NCBI GenBank assembly: GCA_009917545.1
Contig: QZDW01000008.1
Span: 1-64,000 of the forward strand
Direction: 5' to 3'
DNA from: a bacterium 1XD42-76
GTDB taxonomy: Bacteria > Bacillota > Clostridia > Lachnospirales > Lachnospiraceae
DNA length: 64,000 bases
In this document: piece after piece, positions 1-7,814 of the stretch
Numbering within the stretch: the stretch's first letter is position 1
Layout: the number at the start of each line of letters is the position of its first letter
The notes under the pieces: generated by a model
Told to the model about the DNA's origin: nothing
The model's input: only the letters and a program-made list of their open reading frames with translations
Database searches by the model: none
Made by a program: the position numbers and the translations under genes

Positions 1-99
1 GTAATTTCAGCGGCAATCTTGACTACATTTATTGCTGTCATTGCACCGTCCCGGAAGATTAAAAAGACAAGTATTGTCAATGTAGTAAATGCGGGGTGA
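1..99 (+). CDS. FtsX-like ABC transporter permease, C-terminal end (partial)
   Basis: An open frame enters from the left edge and stops with TGA at 97-99. The 32 visible residues form one hydrophobic helix (VISAAILTTFIAVIAP) followed by a short basic stretch and the tail IVNVVNAG. That layout, last membrane helix then a charged 'SIVDAIR-like' tail, is how FtsX/BceB-type ABC permeases end. The response-regulator gene starts 6 bases after the stop, so both probably share a transcript, as in BceAB-BceRS-type peptide sensing and resistance loci. The ATPase and kinase partners would lie to the left, outside the window. Identification rests on a short tail only. Confidence 0.5.
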   Translation, partial: VISAAILTTFIAVIAPSRKIKKTSIVNVVNAG

Positions 100-105
100 T
101 TAACC

Positions 106-450
106 ATGAAAAAAATCTTGATTGTAGATGATTACCCTGATTTTTTAGAGGGATTAAGCTATGTTTTGAAAGACCATTATGAAATAACAACCGCTGGCAA
201 TTTGACAGAAGCCAAAAAGGAAGTGTCAACCACTGTATTTGATGTGATTTGCTCTGACTATGCTATGCCGGACGGAACAGGGCTTGAACTGTTAGAATTT
301 TGCAGACAGGAAAGGTTTTCTATGCTGTTTATTCTTATGTCTGCTATGCGGGAAGAACGTATTGTTACAGAAGCAAAATTGCATGGTGCGGTGTTTATGG
401 AAAAAACGGACAGTGATTTGATTTCGTTTCTTCGAGAAAATGCAGGTTAA
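106..450 (+). CDS. Single-domain response regulator (receiver only)
   Basis: 114 residues that are a CheY-like receiver and nothing more. It opens MKKILIVDDYPD with the acidic pocket (DD near residues 8-9), has the phospho-acceptor Asp in ICSDYAMPDGTG (about residue 50), the conserved Ser of FILMSA near residue 78 and the Lys of VFMEKTDSD near residue 100. No DNA-binding domain follows: the frame stops at 448-450 and the next gene starts 130 bp on. It follows the permease remnant closely. It may relay phosphate to another protein, or be half of a split regulator together with the winged-helix protein downstream. The family call is firm; the target is unknown. Confidence 0.85.
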   Translation: MKKILIVDDYPDFLEGLSYVLKDHYEITTAGNLTEAKKEVSTTVFDVICSDYAMPDGTGLELLEFCRQERFSMLFILMSAMREERIVTEAKLHGAVFMEKTDSDLISFLRENAG

Positions 451-582
451 AAAAGTCATATGTACAATTTTCCTGTTGCATGACATCAAAATAAAAGCTG
501 TTATGTAGTAGATAGGAGGTGATAGGGGATAAAGTGAAACAGATATAGGATGGAACTGTTTATCATAAGACAGGTGATTATA

Positions 583-1017
583 ATGAGTAAAATAGTAATA
601 TTATCTTTTTCAGGAGGTGAAGAAGAAGTTTGCCAGAGAATATTGCAAATGCTAAGTGAAAGCCCACACTTTGAAGGCTATAATGAGCTTCAAGTAGAAA
701 AGTACATTAGTATTGGAGAAATGAAGCTGAACTTGGTAGAGAAGAATGTAGTCATACATGGTACGGAGGTTATGCTTACTAATAGAGAGTTTGAAATACT
801 GTATTTGTTAGCGCAGAGTCCCGGTAGGGTATTCAGCAAAGAGCAGATATATGATATTGTCTGGCAGGAACCGTATTCCGGCGATTACAACATTGTTATG
901 AGCCATATCCGCCATATAAGGGAGAAAATAGAGGATAATCCGGGCAAGCCGCTTTACATACAGACCGTATGGGGCATTGGTTATCGGTTCAACAAAAATT
1001 TAAGCAGCAGTCTGTGA
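583..1017 (+). CDS. OmpR/PhoB-type winged-helix DNA-binding protein without a receiver
   Basis: 144 residues. The C-terminal half (about residues 60-140) is a trans_reg_C winged helix: an N-terminal strand run (ISIGEMKLNL), the 'TNREFEILYLL' helix, the recognition segment around YNIVMSHIRHIREKI, and the C-terminal wing IQTVWGIGYRF. The N-terminal 60 residues are not a receiver: they are too short and no Asp pocket is visible. ATG 583 is preferred because AGGTG precedes it at 571-575; an in-frame ATG at 550 lacks this. It sits between the receiver-only gene and a terminator, so it may be the output partner of that receiver, which is inference. Such stand-alone winged-helix genes are common cargo of clostridial integrative elements. 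Confidence 0.8.
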   Translation: MSKIVILSFSGGEEEVCQRILQMLSESPHFEGYNELQVEKYISIGEMKLNLVEKNVVIHGTEVMLTNREFEILYLLAQSPGRVFSKEQIYDIVWQEPYSGDYNIVMSHIRHIREKIEDNPGKPLYIQTVWGIGYRFNKNLSSSL

Positions 1018-1045
1018 TAGGAAAACAGATTGCTGCTTATTTTTT
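1003..1045. terminator. Bidirectional intrinsic terminator
   Basis: A 13-bp stem (AGCAGCAGTCTGT at 1003-1015 pairs with ACAGATTGCTGCT at 1025-1037, one G-U) is followed by a T-rich run on the + strand. It overlaps the end of the winged-helix gene and abuts the stop of the convergent XRE gene, so it probably ends both transcripts. Confidence 0.8.
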
Positions 1046-1237
1046 ATCCTGTACGCCTAAGAGGTATTCGCAAGATACATGGAAGAAGTCTGCCAGAGCT
1101 ACCACTTCATAATCCGGGACAAACCTTGTTCCCTTTTCAATCCGTAAAACGGTCAGATCGCTAAATTCATATCCGGCGAGCTGGAGCTGTTCGGCAAGAG
1201 CTTTCTGAGATAGCTTTCTTTCCGTCCGCAGTTCCAT
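1037..1237 (-). CDS. XRE-family small transcriptional regulator
   Basis: 66 residues from the ATG at 1235-1237: a Cro/C1-type helix-turn-helix with ERKLSQKALAEQLQ (helices 1-2), the recognition region FSDLTVLRIEKGTRFVP and the closing ALADFFHVSCEYLLGV. The in-frame codons upstream (reading NLIGQRV just before the Met) also look like the start of an XRE domain, so the protein may begin 15-20 residues earlier at a non-ATG codon near 1290; no better ATG is present. It points back toward the two-component-like genes and ends in the shared terminator. A regulator of this kind is expected to control conjugation or recombination genes of the element, but its operator is not evident. Confidence 0.75.
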   Translation of the reverse strand: MELRTERKLSQKALAEQLQLAGYEFSDLTVLRIEKGTRFVPDYEVVALADFFHVSCEYLLGVQDKK

Positions 1238-1494
1238 AACCCTTTGACCGATTAGGTTTTTGGAGTTGCTTTCTTTGTTCCAATAGATTTTAATATCCTA
1301 CCACCAACTTTCTAAAGATGAAGCCCTTGAAAATTGAATATACAATAACCTCACAGGACGTGAGAAACTGTGGAGCTACGCAGCAGATACGCTATGACTG
1401 TCTGTTCCAGTAGGGAATTGAAAGTGAAGAAACATTTTTACGATGTTGAAGCAAAGGCACGAGCGAAAAATATCAGTGTTGGAGTAGAATAGGG
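1238..1494. other. Gene-poor stretch of the mobile element
   Basis: No convincing gene. A 31-codon frame begins at ATG 1318 (MKPLKIEYTITSQDVRN and on) and stops at 1413, and another 32-codon frame begins at 1400 (reads HFYDVEAKARAKNISVG in its middle). Both have coding-like composition and may be remnants of element genes, but neither is recognised and neither has a clear ribosome-binding site. Confidence 0.4.
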
Positions 1495-1680
1495 GATTCT
1501 ATTGGCGAAGAAGCAGTTTCGTGATAATGATACTTCTGGCGAAAGCCAGTCACATAGAGAAGATGATGGTGCAAGTCCAATGTGGGCAGGATTCCCACCT
1601 GCCACCTGTGAGGATATTTTAGTATGCCTATCAATAAAAGTTTATCTGACAGGTGAATTTTTATTGGCAGGCATACCATG
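1495..1680 (+). ncRNA. Structured RNA candidate, possibly cobalamin-riboswitch-like
   Basis: A run of nested stems: CTGGC-GAAA-GCCAG, a GNRA-capped hairpin (1536-1549); the string GGTGCAAGTCC (1568-1578); GTGGG-N7-CCCAC (1582-1598) overlapping GGCAGG/CCTGCC; and a long hairpin with 17-nt arms (1623-1639 against about 1659-1675) separated by an 18-nt loop. GGTGCAAGTCC followed by CCTGCCACCTGTGAGG resembles the core of cobalamin riboswitches (GGTG-AA-TCC then CCCGCCACTGT), but the downstream B12-box order is not convincing. The segment is followed by a small DUF6870-like gene and the recombinases, which it could regulate. Function is inference. Confidence 0.35.
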
Positions 1681-1774
1681 AAAAATATGTTTGATTATGC
1701 AGGACATGGATACATATAGGACAAGTAGATGTAAATATAATGGAATGTGGAAAATTGAAAGAGGTGTATGCACA

Positions 1775-2026
1775 TTGAGTATAGAAGAAATGAAGAATGT
1801 AGATGTTAGGGTGGTAAAAAGAGAAGAACTTGCGGATATACGGGAAGTAGAGGTAAATAAAAGGAAAAGTCAGGAAGGGCAGATAAGGGATTATCTTGAA
1901 CAGATTAAAAATCCTTATTGTTACAGATATGGGGAATACATCGTTAAGATAGGATTTGAAGATACAACGGTCACACTTACGGATCGGCTGCAGGAACTGA
2001 TATTAAAAACTGCCAGTGCCATATGA
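1775..2026 (+). CDS. Small mobile-element protein, DUF6870-like
   Basis: 83 residues from TTG 1775, chosen because GAGGTG lies at 1761-1766 with an 8-base gap; longer in-frame starts upstream lack a ribosome-binding site. The sequence has a basic helical N-terminus (MKNVDVRVVKREELADIREV), then VNKRKSQEGQIRDYLEQIKNP, a core YRYGEYIVKIGF and a C-terminal helix. This pattern, 'VDIR-x-V-(N)-K' then 'NPYCYRYG-x-x-VKI-x-F', matches small DUF6870-type proteins common in integrative elements of gut Firmicutes. Function is unknown. It lies just upstream of the recombinases and after the structured RNA candidate, which suggests a role in control or accessory recombination (inference). Confidence 0.6.
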   Translation: MSIEEMKNVDVRVVKREELADIREVEVNKRKSQEGQIRDYLEQIKNPYCYRYGEYIVKIGFEDTTVTLTDRLQELILKTASAI

Positions 2027-2043
2027 AATTGTGTGTTTCCTTA

Positions 2044-2073
2044 TTGGACAAAAGCGGGAATTTGTGCTAGACT
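2044..2073 (+). promoter_or_regulatory. Putative promoter of the recombinase operon
   Basis: TTGGAC (2044-2049), 18-base spacer, TAGACT (2068-2073). It lies about 75 bp upstream of the first recombinase, whose ATG at 2150 follows a good AGGAGG (2138-2143). Confidence 0.45.
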
Positions 2074-2149
2074 ATATTCAGGACTAAATTCATATGTGGA
2101 ACCCTGATTTTATGGTTATGTCAGCACTATAAAATTAGGAGGAAGCGGT

Positions 2150-3835
2150 ATGGATAATTTTTCTTCGAAAAATAACAATTCATACATATCTTATATGGCT
2201 GCTGTGTACCTGCGTCTGTCAAAGGAAGATGAAGATTTGCGGGAGGTAAAGGATAAGAAAGAAAGCAACAGCATCGCCAATCAAAAGGCATTGATATTAA
2301 AAGCATTAGAATCTATGCCGGATGTTACCCTTTATGACATTTATATAGATGATGGATTTACAGGACTTAACTTTGAACGTCCAAATTTTCAGCGTATGTG
2401 CGAAGATATTTACAATGGCAGAGTGAACATGGTTATTGTGAAGGATTTGTCAAGGTTGGGGCGTGATTATATTGATTCTGGGCGATATGTGAAAAAAATT
2501 TTTCCGTCCTATCATGTTAGGTTTGTGTCTGTACTGGATCATTTTGACAGTCTGACAGCAACACAAAGCGATGTGAATCTGTTAATTCCTGTCAAAAACT
2601 TTGTAAATGACAATTATAGCCGGGACATATCCGGCAAAGTGAGAAGTCATCAGGAAGTTATGCGTGAAAATGGGCTGTATATTGGTTCTCATGTTGCATA
2701 TGGCTATAAAAAGTTGGAAACTGACAGGAATAGAATCATACCAGATGAATATGCCGCAGATATTGTGCGTAAGATTTTTGACTGGAAACTGAAAGGATTA
2801 AGTTCCGCATCAATAGCAGATAAACTCAATGAACTTGGCGTGGCAGCTCCTTCCGAGTACAAAAGACAGCTTGGGGGAAATTATAAAAGCGGCTTTCAAA
2901 AAAACAGGAGAGCAAAATGGTCGGCAGTGACTATCAACCGCATACTGAAAAATAAAATTTATATCGGGGTGCTTGAACAAGGCAAACGTGAAAAGGTCAA
3001 TTATAAATTGAATAAGATCGTTGAAAAGCCCGAAAGCGAATGGGCGGTAAAGGAAAATACGCATGAAGCGATTATTAGCAAGGCAGACTTTGAGAACGTT
3101 GCAAAACTCCTGAATCTTGACACTCGTAAATCGCCGGAGGAAGAAACGCTATTCATGCTCTCAGGCTTAATGTTCTGTGGGGAATGTGGAAGAAGCATGG
3201 TAAGACGCTGTAACCGATATAAGGACAAACAGAGCATATACTATATATGCGCTACTTATAATAAAGGAAAAGGGTGCAGCCGTCACAGTATAGGACAGTC
3301 AGTGGTAGAAGATATTTTGCTGGATGCAATTAAAAGGCATATTGAACACGTTGCCAGACTGGATGAGCTTTTAAGCACTATCAGAGATAGGGAAGTCAAT
3401 TATGATGATATAGTGGCAAATGACCGGGAGATTCTCGCAAAGTATAAAGAACTGGATCAGTGTAAAAAGGTGGAAATGTCTTTGCACAGAGATCTCGCTG
3501 CGGGAATTATTTCTATCAAGGAATATGAACAGTTTAAAAATAATTTTGCCCACAAGTCCGCAGAAATAGAGGCAACTATCAGAAAATTGCAGGAAGAAAT
3601 AGAAACGGTTTTCAAGGAAGGGCTGTTTGCGGACGAATGGATTGATACATTTACAAAAACAGGAAATATCACATCATTAGATAGAAGCATCGTGCTGTCA
3701 TTGGTGGAAAAGATTACAATTCATGAAGAAAACAGGATTGAGATTACCTTTAAGTATCAGGACGAATACGAAACCTTGTGCAGAATTATTGAAACACTTC
3801 CAGTATCTTTGAAGGAGGTGGGCAGCAATGGCTAG
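2150..3835 (+). CDS. Large serine recombinase 1 of a three-gene cluster
   Basis: 561 residues, full length for the large serine recombinase family (TnpX/TndX/phage integrase type). The N-terminal catalytic domain (about 15-165) carries the nucleophile in VYLRLSKED and the conserved Arg in DLSRLGRDY. The 'recombinase' DNA-binding domain (about 190-300) follows, with a region AYGYKK and later LKNKIYIGVL. Then comes a zinc ribbon with CGECGRSM and a distal Cys pair (ATYNKGKGC), and a long coiled-coil region (about 400-520). The start follows AGGAGG. The stop overlaps the second recombinase by 8 bp, so they are translationally coupled. It probably acts in excision or integration of the element near the right-hand junction at 7.8 kb. 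Whether all three proteins are needed is not visible. Confidence 0.92.
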   Translation: MDNFSSKNNNSYISYMAAVYLRLSKEDEDLREVKDKKESNSIANQKALILKALESMPDVTLYDIYIDDGFTGLNFERPNFQRMCEDIYNGRVNMVIVKDLSRLGRDYIDSGRYVKKIFPSYHVRFVSVLDHFDSLTATQSDVNLLIPVKNFVNDNYSRDISGKVRSHQEVMRENGLYIGSHVAYGYKKLETDRNRIIPDEYAADIVRKIFDWKLKGLSSASIADKLNELGVAAPSEYKRQLGGNYKSGFQKNRRAKWSAVTINRILKNKIYIGVLEQGKREKVNYKLNKIVEKPESEWAVKENTHEAIISKADFENVAKLLNLDTRKSPEEETLFMLSGLMFCGECGRSMVRRCNRYKDKQSIYYICATYNKGKGCSRHSIGQSVVEDILLDAIKRHIEHVARLDELLSTIRDREVNYDDIVANDREILAKYKELDQCKKVEMSLHRDLAAGIISIKEYEQFKNNFAHKSAEIEATIRKLQEEIETVFKEGLFADEWIDTFTKTGNITSLDRSIVLSLVEKITIHEENRIEITFKYQDEYETLCRIIETLPVSLKEVGSNG

Positions 3836-5510
3836 AACAGCGGACAGATACTTAAAGAAAACTGTTAAAACAGAGGCAGCTCCTAAAATATATGATGTTG
3901 GAAATTATTTAAGATTGTCGGTAGACAGTGACTATACCGGAAGCGATTCTTTACAAAATCAAAGAAAACTGGCACAGGAATATGTAAGGGAATGCCCTGA
4001 TCTGAATATAGTAAGAGAATATGTTGATGATGGAAAAACAGGCACAGATTTTTCACGTCCGGCATTTACCAGAATGATAGCCGATTTAAAAGCTGGAATT
4101 ATTAACTGTGTTCTCGTAAAGGATTTATCCCGATTCGGAAGGGAATACATTGAAGCCGGGAATTACATTGAAAAGGTATTTCCCTTTTTGGGAGTTCGCT
4201 TCATATCCATTGTTGACAGGTATGACAGTGCTGAAGCGAATTGCAGTCGGGAGCTGTTGCTTATATCCCTTAAAAACCTTATGCATGAGATGTATGCAAA
4301 GGATATTTCTAAAAAAGTAGGAAGCACATTCCGGATGAAGCAGGAAAAAGGGATGTTCTATCGTAGTGCTACTGTTCCTTATGGATACAAGATGAATGAA
4401 AGCGGTACAAATTATATCATCTGCGAACAGACAGCTCCGATTGTAAGGGAGATTTTCAAACAGTGTAGCCAAGGCATTTCTAATTATGCAATAAGTCGGT
4501 GGTTGTATGATAATCATGTTTATACACCACAGCAATATATTTGGTCAGGCAACGTATATAAGAAACCAGAAGAAGAATTGAAAATATGGCATTGTTCTAC
4601 AATTAAGCGGATTCTGAAAAATCCTGTCTACATCGGCAGAGTTGTAAGGCATAAATCAGAACAGAGTTTTTTTGTAGGGAAAAAGGCAAGTCCAGTACCG
4701 GAACATGAGCAGATTGTTATTGAGAATAACCATGAACCGATTATTGAAAAGCCGATGTTTGAGATTGTTCAGAAGATACTAAGTCAGACAAAAGGTAAAA
4801 AAACCGAATCCACCTGTGAACGCCAATCTGTTGTATTTGATAGGAATGTATTTCAAGGGAAGCTGTTCTGTGGCTCATGTAAGGCAAATATGGTTAGGGT
4901 AGGCGCTTATCGCTCTGTAAATGGGGTAAAGGAGCAATACAGGATTTTTAAATGCAGTACCCATAGAAATCATTGTGATTTATGCGATACAAGGTGGATT
5001 GCAGAGGACTTGTTGTGTGACATTCTGTATGGCACGATACGCAAACATTTAAGTTTGATAAAAGGAATAAAGAAACAGATAGAAAAAGATATTCGGTATT
5101 CCTTTGAAGAAAATCTAAAACAGACAGAATGGAAAAGACAAAAGGTTGTCGGCACAAAGAACCTTTTGGAACAGGAGTATATGCAGAAGTATTCAGATTA
5201 TGCGGAAGGGAATATCTCACAGGCGGCATTTCTGCAATATAAAAGTACCTATCATGAGAAAATGGAACTATATGGGAAACAGGAGAATGTATGTGTCAAA
5301 GAGTTAAAAAGGACAAAGAAGTGTCAGACAGCTTTGCAAAAATTATTGTCGGACTGGCTTTGCTTTCAGAATACAAGGAAGTTGACGGAAACGATGGTAG
5401 AGATCTGTGTTGACAGAATAGAGCTTTTTACTGATAACAAGGTGGAAATAAAATTAAAGTATCAGGATTGCTTTGAACTTCTTGAAAACTGGATGCGGAA
5501 GGAGGTGTAA
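3828..5510 (+). CDS. Large serine recombinase 2 of a three-gene cluster
   Basis: 560 residues with the same architecture as its neighbours: catalytic domain with GNYLRLSVDSD (nucleophile Ser) and DLSRFGREYIEAGNYIEK; recombinase domain with PYGYKM and RILKNPVYIGRVV; zinc ribbon with FCGSCKANMVRVG plus a distal Cys-His cluster (KCSTHRNHCDLC); C-terminal coiled coil. ATG 3828 sits in GGAGGTGGGCAGCAATG overlapping the previous stop. It is clearly diverged from recombinases 1 and 3 rather than a recent duplicate. An alternative is that only one member catalyses strand exchange and the others act as partners, as in ccrA/ccrB pairs; all three retain the catalytic Ser and Arg, so each could be active. 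Confidence 0.92.
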   Translation: MARTADRYLKKTVKTEAAPKIYDVGNYLRLSVDSDYTGSDSLQNQRKLAQEYVRECPDLNIVREYVDDGKTGTDFSRPAFTRMIADLKAGIINCVLVKDLSRFGREYIEAGNYIEKVFPFLGVRFISIVDRYDSAEANCSRELLLISLKNLMHEMYAKDISKKVGSTFRMKQEKGMFYRSATVPYGYKMNESGTNYIICEQTAPIVREIFKQCSQGISNYAISRWLYDNHVYTPQQYIWSGNVYKKPEEELKIWHCSTIKRILKNPVYIGRVVRHKSEQSFFVGKKASPVPEHEQIVIENNHEPIIEKPMFEIVQKILSQTKGKKTESTCERQSVVFDRNVFQGKLFCGSCKANMVRVGAYRSVNGVKEQYRIFKCSTHRNHCDLCDTRWIAEDLLCDILYGTIRKHLSLIKGIKKQIEKDIRYSFEENLKQTEWKRQKVVGTKNLLEQEYMQKYSDYAEGNISQAAFLQYKSTYHEKMELYGKQENVCVKELKRTKKCQTALQKLLSDWLCFQNTRKLTETMVEICVDRIELFTDNKVEIKLKYQDCFELLENWMRKEV

Positions 5511-5514
5511 GTTT

Positions 5515-7161
5515 ATGATTATGGCATTGTATTTAAGGCTGTCAAAGGAAGATGGCGATATGATTGATGAAAGCAACAGTATCACAAATCAAAGGTTTAT
5601 TCTCCGCAAGTTCGTGGCGGAAAGACCGGAATTTGATAGTTATGAGATAAAGGAATACATAGATGATGGATTCAGTGGGAAGAACTTTGAAAGACCGGGG
5701 ATTCAGGAACTATTGGAGGATGTAAGATCGGGCAAGGTGTTCGGAATTATCGTGAAAGATTTTTCACGTTTTGGAAGAAACCATATTGAAGTTGGAAATT
5801 TCATTGAAAAGATATTTCCGCTGCTGGATGTTCGCTTTATTGCTGTCAATAATAGCTTTGACAGTAAAGACTACATAGGAACAACACCAGATATGGATGT
5901 CGCATTTGAAAATCTGATGTATGATTATTTCAGTGAGGAAAATTCTGTTAAAATCAGGAATGACCTAATGGGAAGGCGTATGAGGGGAAATTACTTAGCT
6001 ACTTTTGCGGTATTTGGCTACAAAAAATCTCCAGATAACCATAATCATATTGTGCCAGATGAAGCCGCCGCAGCCATTGTACGCACGATTTTTGAAAAGT
6101 ATGCGGAATGTGGGGTAAAGGCAGAGGTGGCAAGATACTTAAACCAGCAGGGTATTCCGACACCACAAGTCTATGCGATGAAAAGCGGCAGCACTTATCA
6201 ATGGAAGTATCAGGAAGAAAAAAAGCTGTGGAATGGCTCTATAATAGGAAGGATTTTAAAAAATGAGTTATACATAGGAAACACTGTGTTTCATAAAAAG
6301 GAAACTGTAGAAGTCGGTTCAAGGAAAACAAAGTGCCTGCCTAAAGATGAGTGGAAAGTATGTGAAGATACACATGAACCAATTGTATCGAGGGAATTAT
6401 TTGAATTAGTGAACAGCAAGGACTTCGGAAATACAGGTATTGCGAAACAGATAGGACAAGGCAATGGAGAAGTAGTAGACAGAGCAGTATATTGTGAGGG
6501 GGAAAAGAGAAAAAGGGGAAGTGCGGATTCCCCTATTAAGGGTTTGGTGAAATGTGGCGGTTGCAGACATAATATGCAGCGTAGAAGCCGGTTAAATGTT
6601 TCTTATTATTGCAGATACTACTATGAAACCAAGCAAGCTGAATGTTGCCCGGAGAATGTTAGGGAAACGGAGCTTATAGAAATTGTATTGTCTGCAATCA
6701 GGCATCAGGCAAAATTAGTGGGTGAAACGGAAAGGCTACGGGAATTATATAATAAACAGTACCAAGAACGTATTAAGGAAAATCTGGAGCAAGAAAATCT
6801 GCTTCAGGAGCAGATACAGAAACTTACAGATAGCAATTTCTCACTATATGAAAGTTACACGAAAGGTGAGATTGATGCCAGCGATTTTATAAGGAAAAAA
6901 GAAGATAACAATAAACAGATTGAAATATACAAAGCTAAACTTCACGCTTGCCATGTGAAAGAAACAACAGTGCCGGACGAAAACATAAGTCTGCTAAATC
7001 TGTTAGAGGGAAAAGAAAATCTTACAGACCTTACAAAAGAACTTGTTAGACAGCTTATAGATGCTATCTATGTATATAATAACCGCCGTATTGAAATTGT
7101 TTTTAAGTTTCAGGACAAAAATACTCGTTCAGATAGAAAAGATTTAGAAGCTATGATATGA
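5515..7161 (+). CDS. Large serine recombinase 3 of a three-gene cluster
   Basis: 548 residues from ATG 5515, preceded by GGAGGTG at 5501-5507; the gene begins 4 bases after the stop of recombinase 2. Catalytic motif ALYLRLSKEDGD at the very N-terminus, DFSRFGRNHIEVGNFIEK for the active-site Arg, recombinase domain with AVFGYKK and ILKNELYIGNTV, zinc ribbon CGGCRHNMQRRS with a distal Cys, then a coiled coil and a terminal 'RRIEIVFKFQD' strand also seen in recombinase 1 and 2 (xxIEIxxKYQD). It is the member closest to the element end. A strong hairpin follows at 7184-7216. Confidence 0.92.
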   Translation: MIMALYLRLSKEDGDMIDESNSITNQRFILRKFVAERPEFDSYEIKEYIDDGFSGKNFERPGIQELLEDVRSGKVFGIIVKDFSRFGRNHIEVGNFIEKIFPLLDVRFIAVNNSFDSKDYIGTTPDMDVAFENLMYDYFSEENSVKIRNDLMGRRMRGNYLATFAVFGYKKSPDNHNHIVPDEAAAAIVRTIFEKYAECGVKAEVARYLNQQGIPTPQVYAMKSGSTYQWKYQEEKKLWNGSIIGRILKNELYIGNTVFHKKETVEVGSRKTKCLPKDEWKVCEDTHEPIVSRELFELVNSKDFGNTGIAKQIGQGNGEVVDRAVYCEGEKRKRGSADSPIKGLVKCGGCRHNMQRRSRLNVSYYCRYYYETKQAECCPENVRETELIEIVLSAIRHQAKLVGETERLRELYNKQYQERIKENLEQENLLQEQIQKLTDSNFSLYESYTKGEIDASDFIRKKEDNNKQIEIYKAKLHACHVKETTVPDENISLLNLLEGKENLTDLTKELVRQLIDAIYVYNNRRIEIVFKFQDKNTRSDRKDLEAMI

Positions 7162-7183
7162 TGAACAGAGGAAAACGAGAATA

Positions 7184-7216
7184 TTTTCCCGGTTGCCAAT
7201 AACAGCAATCGGGAAA
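7184..7216 (+). terminator. Hairpin after the recombinase operon
   Basis: TTTCCCGGTTGC (7185-7196) pairs with GCAATCGGGAAA (7204-7215) across a 7-base loop. Only a short T-rich stretch follows, so it may attenuate rather than fully stop transcription into the next gene. Confidence 0.6.
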
Positions 7217-7236
7217 TTGGTTTTGGAGGGAATACT

Positions 7237-7710
7237 TTGACTGAAAGCGAATTGATTGGGAAGGTACATTCAGCAGTTTATCACCAATGCCAACAGCGGG
7301 GATATGCAGCTCCTGTTGACGTACTTATTGATGTGGGAGTGCTGCCAAAACAGAAATATGAGGATTGGCGTAATGGGAAAGTTCCATATTTAGAGCAGGC
7401 TTGCATCTGCAACCTTAAAAAACTTTCCTTTATTATGAGCCAGATTAGGAAATATGCAATGAAATCTGGTTTGAAACCATCTTATTGCTATTATAAGCAA
7501 TGGGGAACAAAAAAGAAAAGTGGACAGGGAAGAAAGCCTGTAATCCCACTTCGGTTTAGTAAAAGCGGCAAGGAAGATATTGAAAGGGCATACGCCACGC
7601 ACTTTGTAGATGTGAAGCAGATAAAACAGATCAAGCAGGATAAAGAAGCAAGTCAAGATAGGGCGGAGTCACCAGAGGACAAGTTGAACCGGGAGAGGGA
7701 AGATTTGTAA
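7237..7710 (+). CDS. Hypothetical protein at the right end of the mobile element
   Basis: 157 residues from a TTG start at 7237 with GGAGGG 8 bases upstream. The protein is basic, with an alpha-helical first half (ELIGKVHSAVYHQCQQRGYA), a conserved-looking patch PKQKYEDWRNGKVPYLEQAC, a central KPSYCYYKQWGTKKKSGQGR and a charged Lys/Gln-rich C-terminus. I recognise a resemblance to uncharacterised proteins that sit beside serine recombinases and in mobile regions of Clostridia, but cannot name a domain. It is the last gene before the integration junction, where recombination directionality factors or accessory DNA-binding proteins often lie; that role is inference from position and charge only. 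Confidence 0.6.
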   Translation: MTESELIGKVHSAVYHQCQQRGYAAPVDVLIDVGVLPKQKYEDWRNGKVPYLEQACICNLKKLSFIMSQIRKYAMKSGLKPSYCYYKQWGTKKKSGQGRKPVIPLRFSKSGKEDIERAYATHFVDVKQIKQIKQDKEASQDRAESPEDKLNREREDL

Positions 7711-7788
7711 GCTGGAAGCATAAATATAGGGAAAAATGACAGAAAACGACATAAAATCCCCTGTTTCAAAAATTTTTTCAAAAAGTTC

Positions 7789-7814
7789 GTGTCATTAACT
7801 TGACACAAGGGGGG
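7789..7814. other. Candidate attR junction of the element
   Basis: A perfect 6-bp-arm palindrome GTGTCA-TTAACT-TGACAC (7789-7806) is followed by AAGGGGGG (7807-7814), after which SpmA coding sequence continues in frame (reads GLKAMKELAEL). In intact SpmA proteins this point reads roughly 'AATPAGLKAM', so the crossover must fall within the G-run around 7809-7814. Large serine recombinases exchange at a 2-bp core, often GG or similar; the exact dinucleotide cannot be fixed without the left end. Confidence 0.55.

Larger units (their letters stand above)
1..7811. mobile_element. Right end of an integrative element inserted in spmA
   Basis: The AT-rich block from the left edge to about 7811 carries element-type genes (receiver/winged helix/XRE regulators, DUF6870-like protein, three large serine recombinases, a basic end protein) and stops exactly where the spmA reading frame resumes. 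The recombinases are oriented toward this end. The left end and any conjugation genes are outside the window, so it cannot be said whether this is an ICE, an IME or a prophage-like island. An FtsX permease and a response regulator at the left suggest a bacitracin-type resistance or sensing cargo. Confidence 0.75.

Noticed and set aside
1473-1679. A 68-codon minus-strand frame across the structured RNA
   Set aside because: No ribosome-binding site; lies over strong stems and has no recognisable protein.
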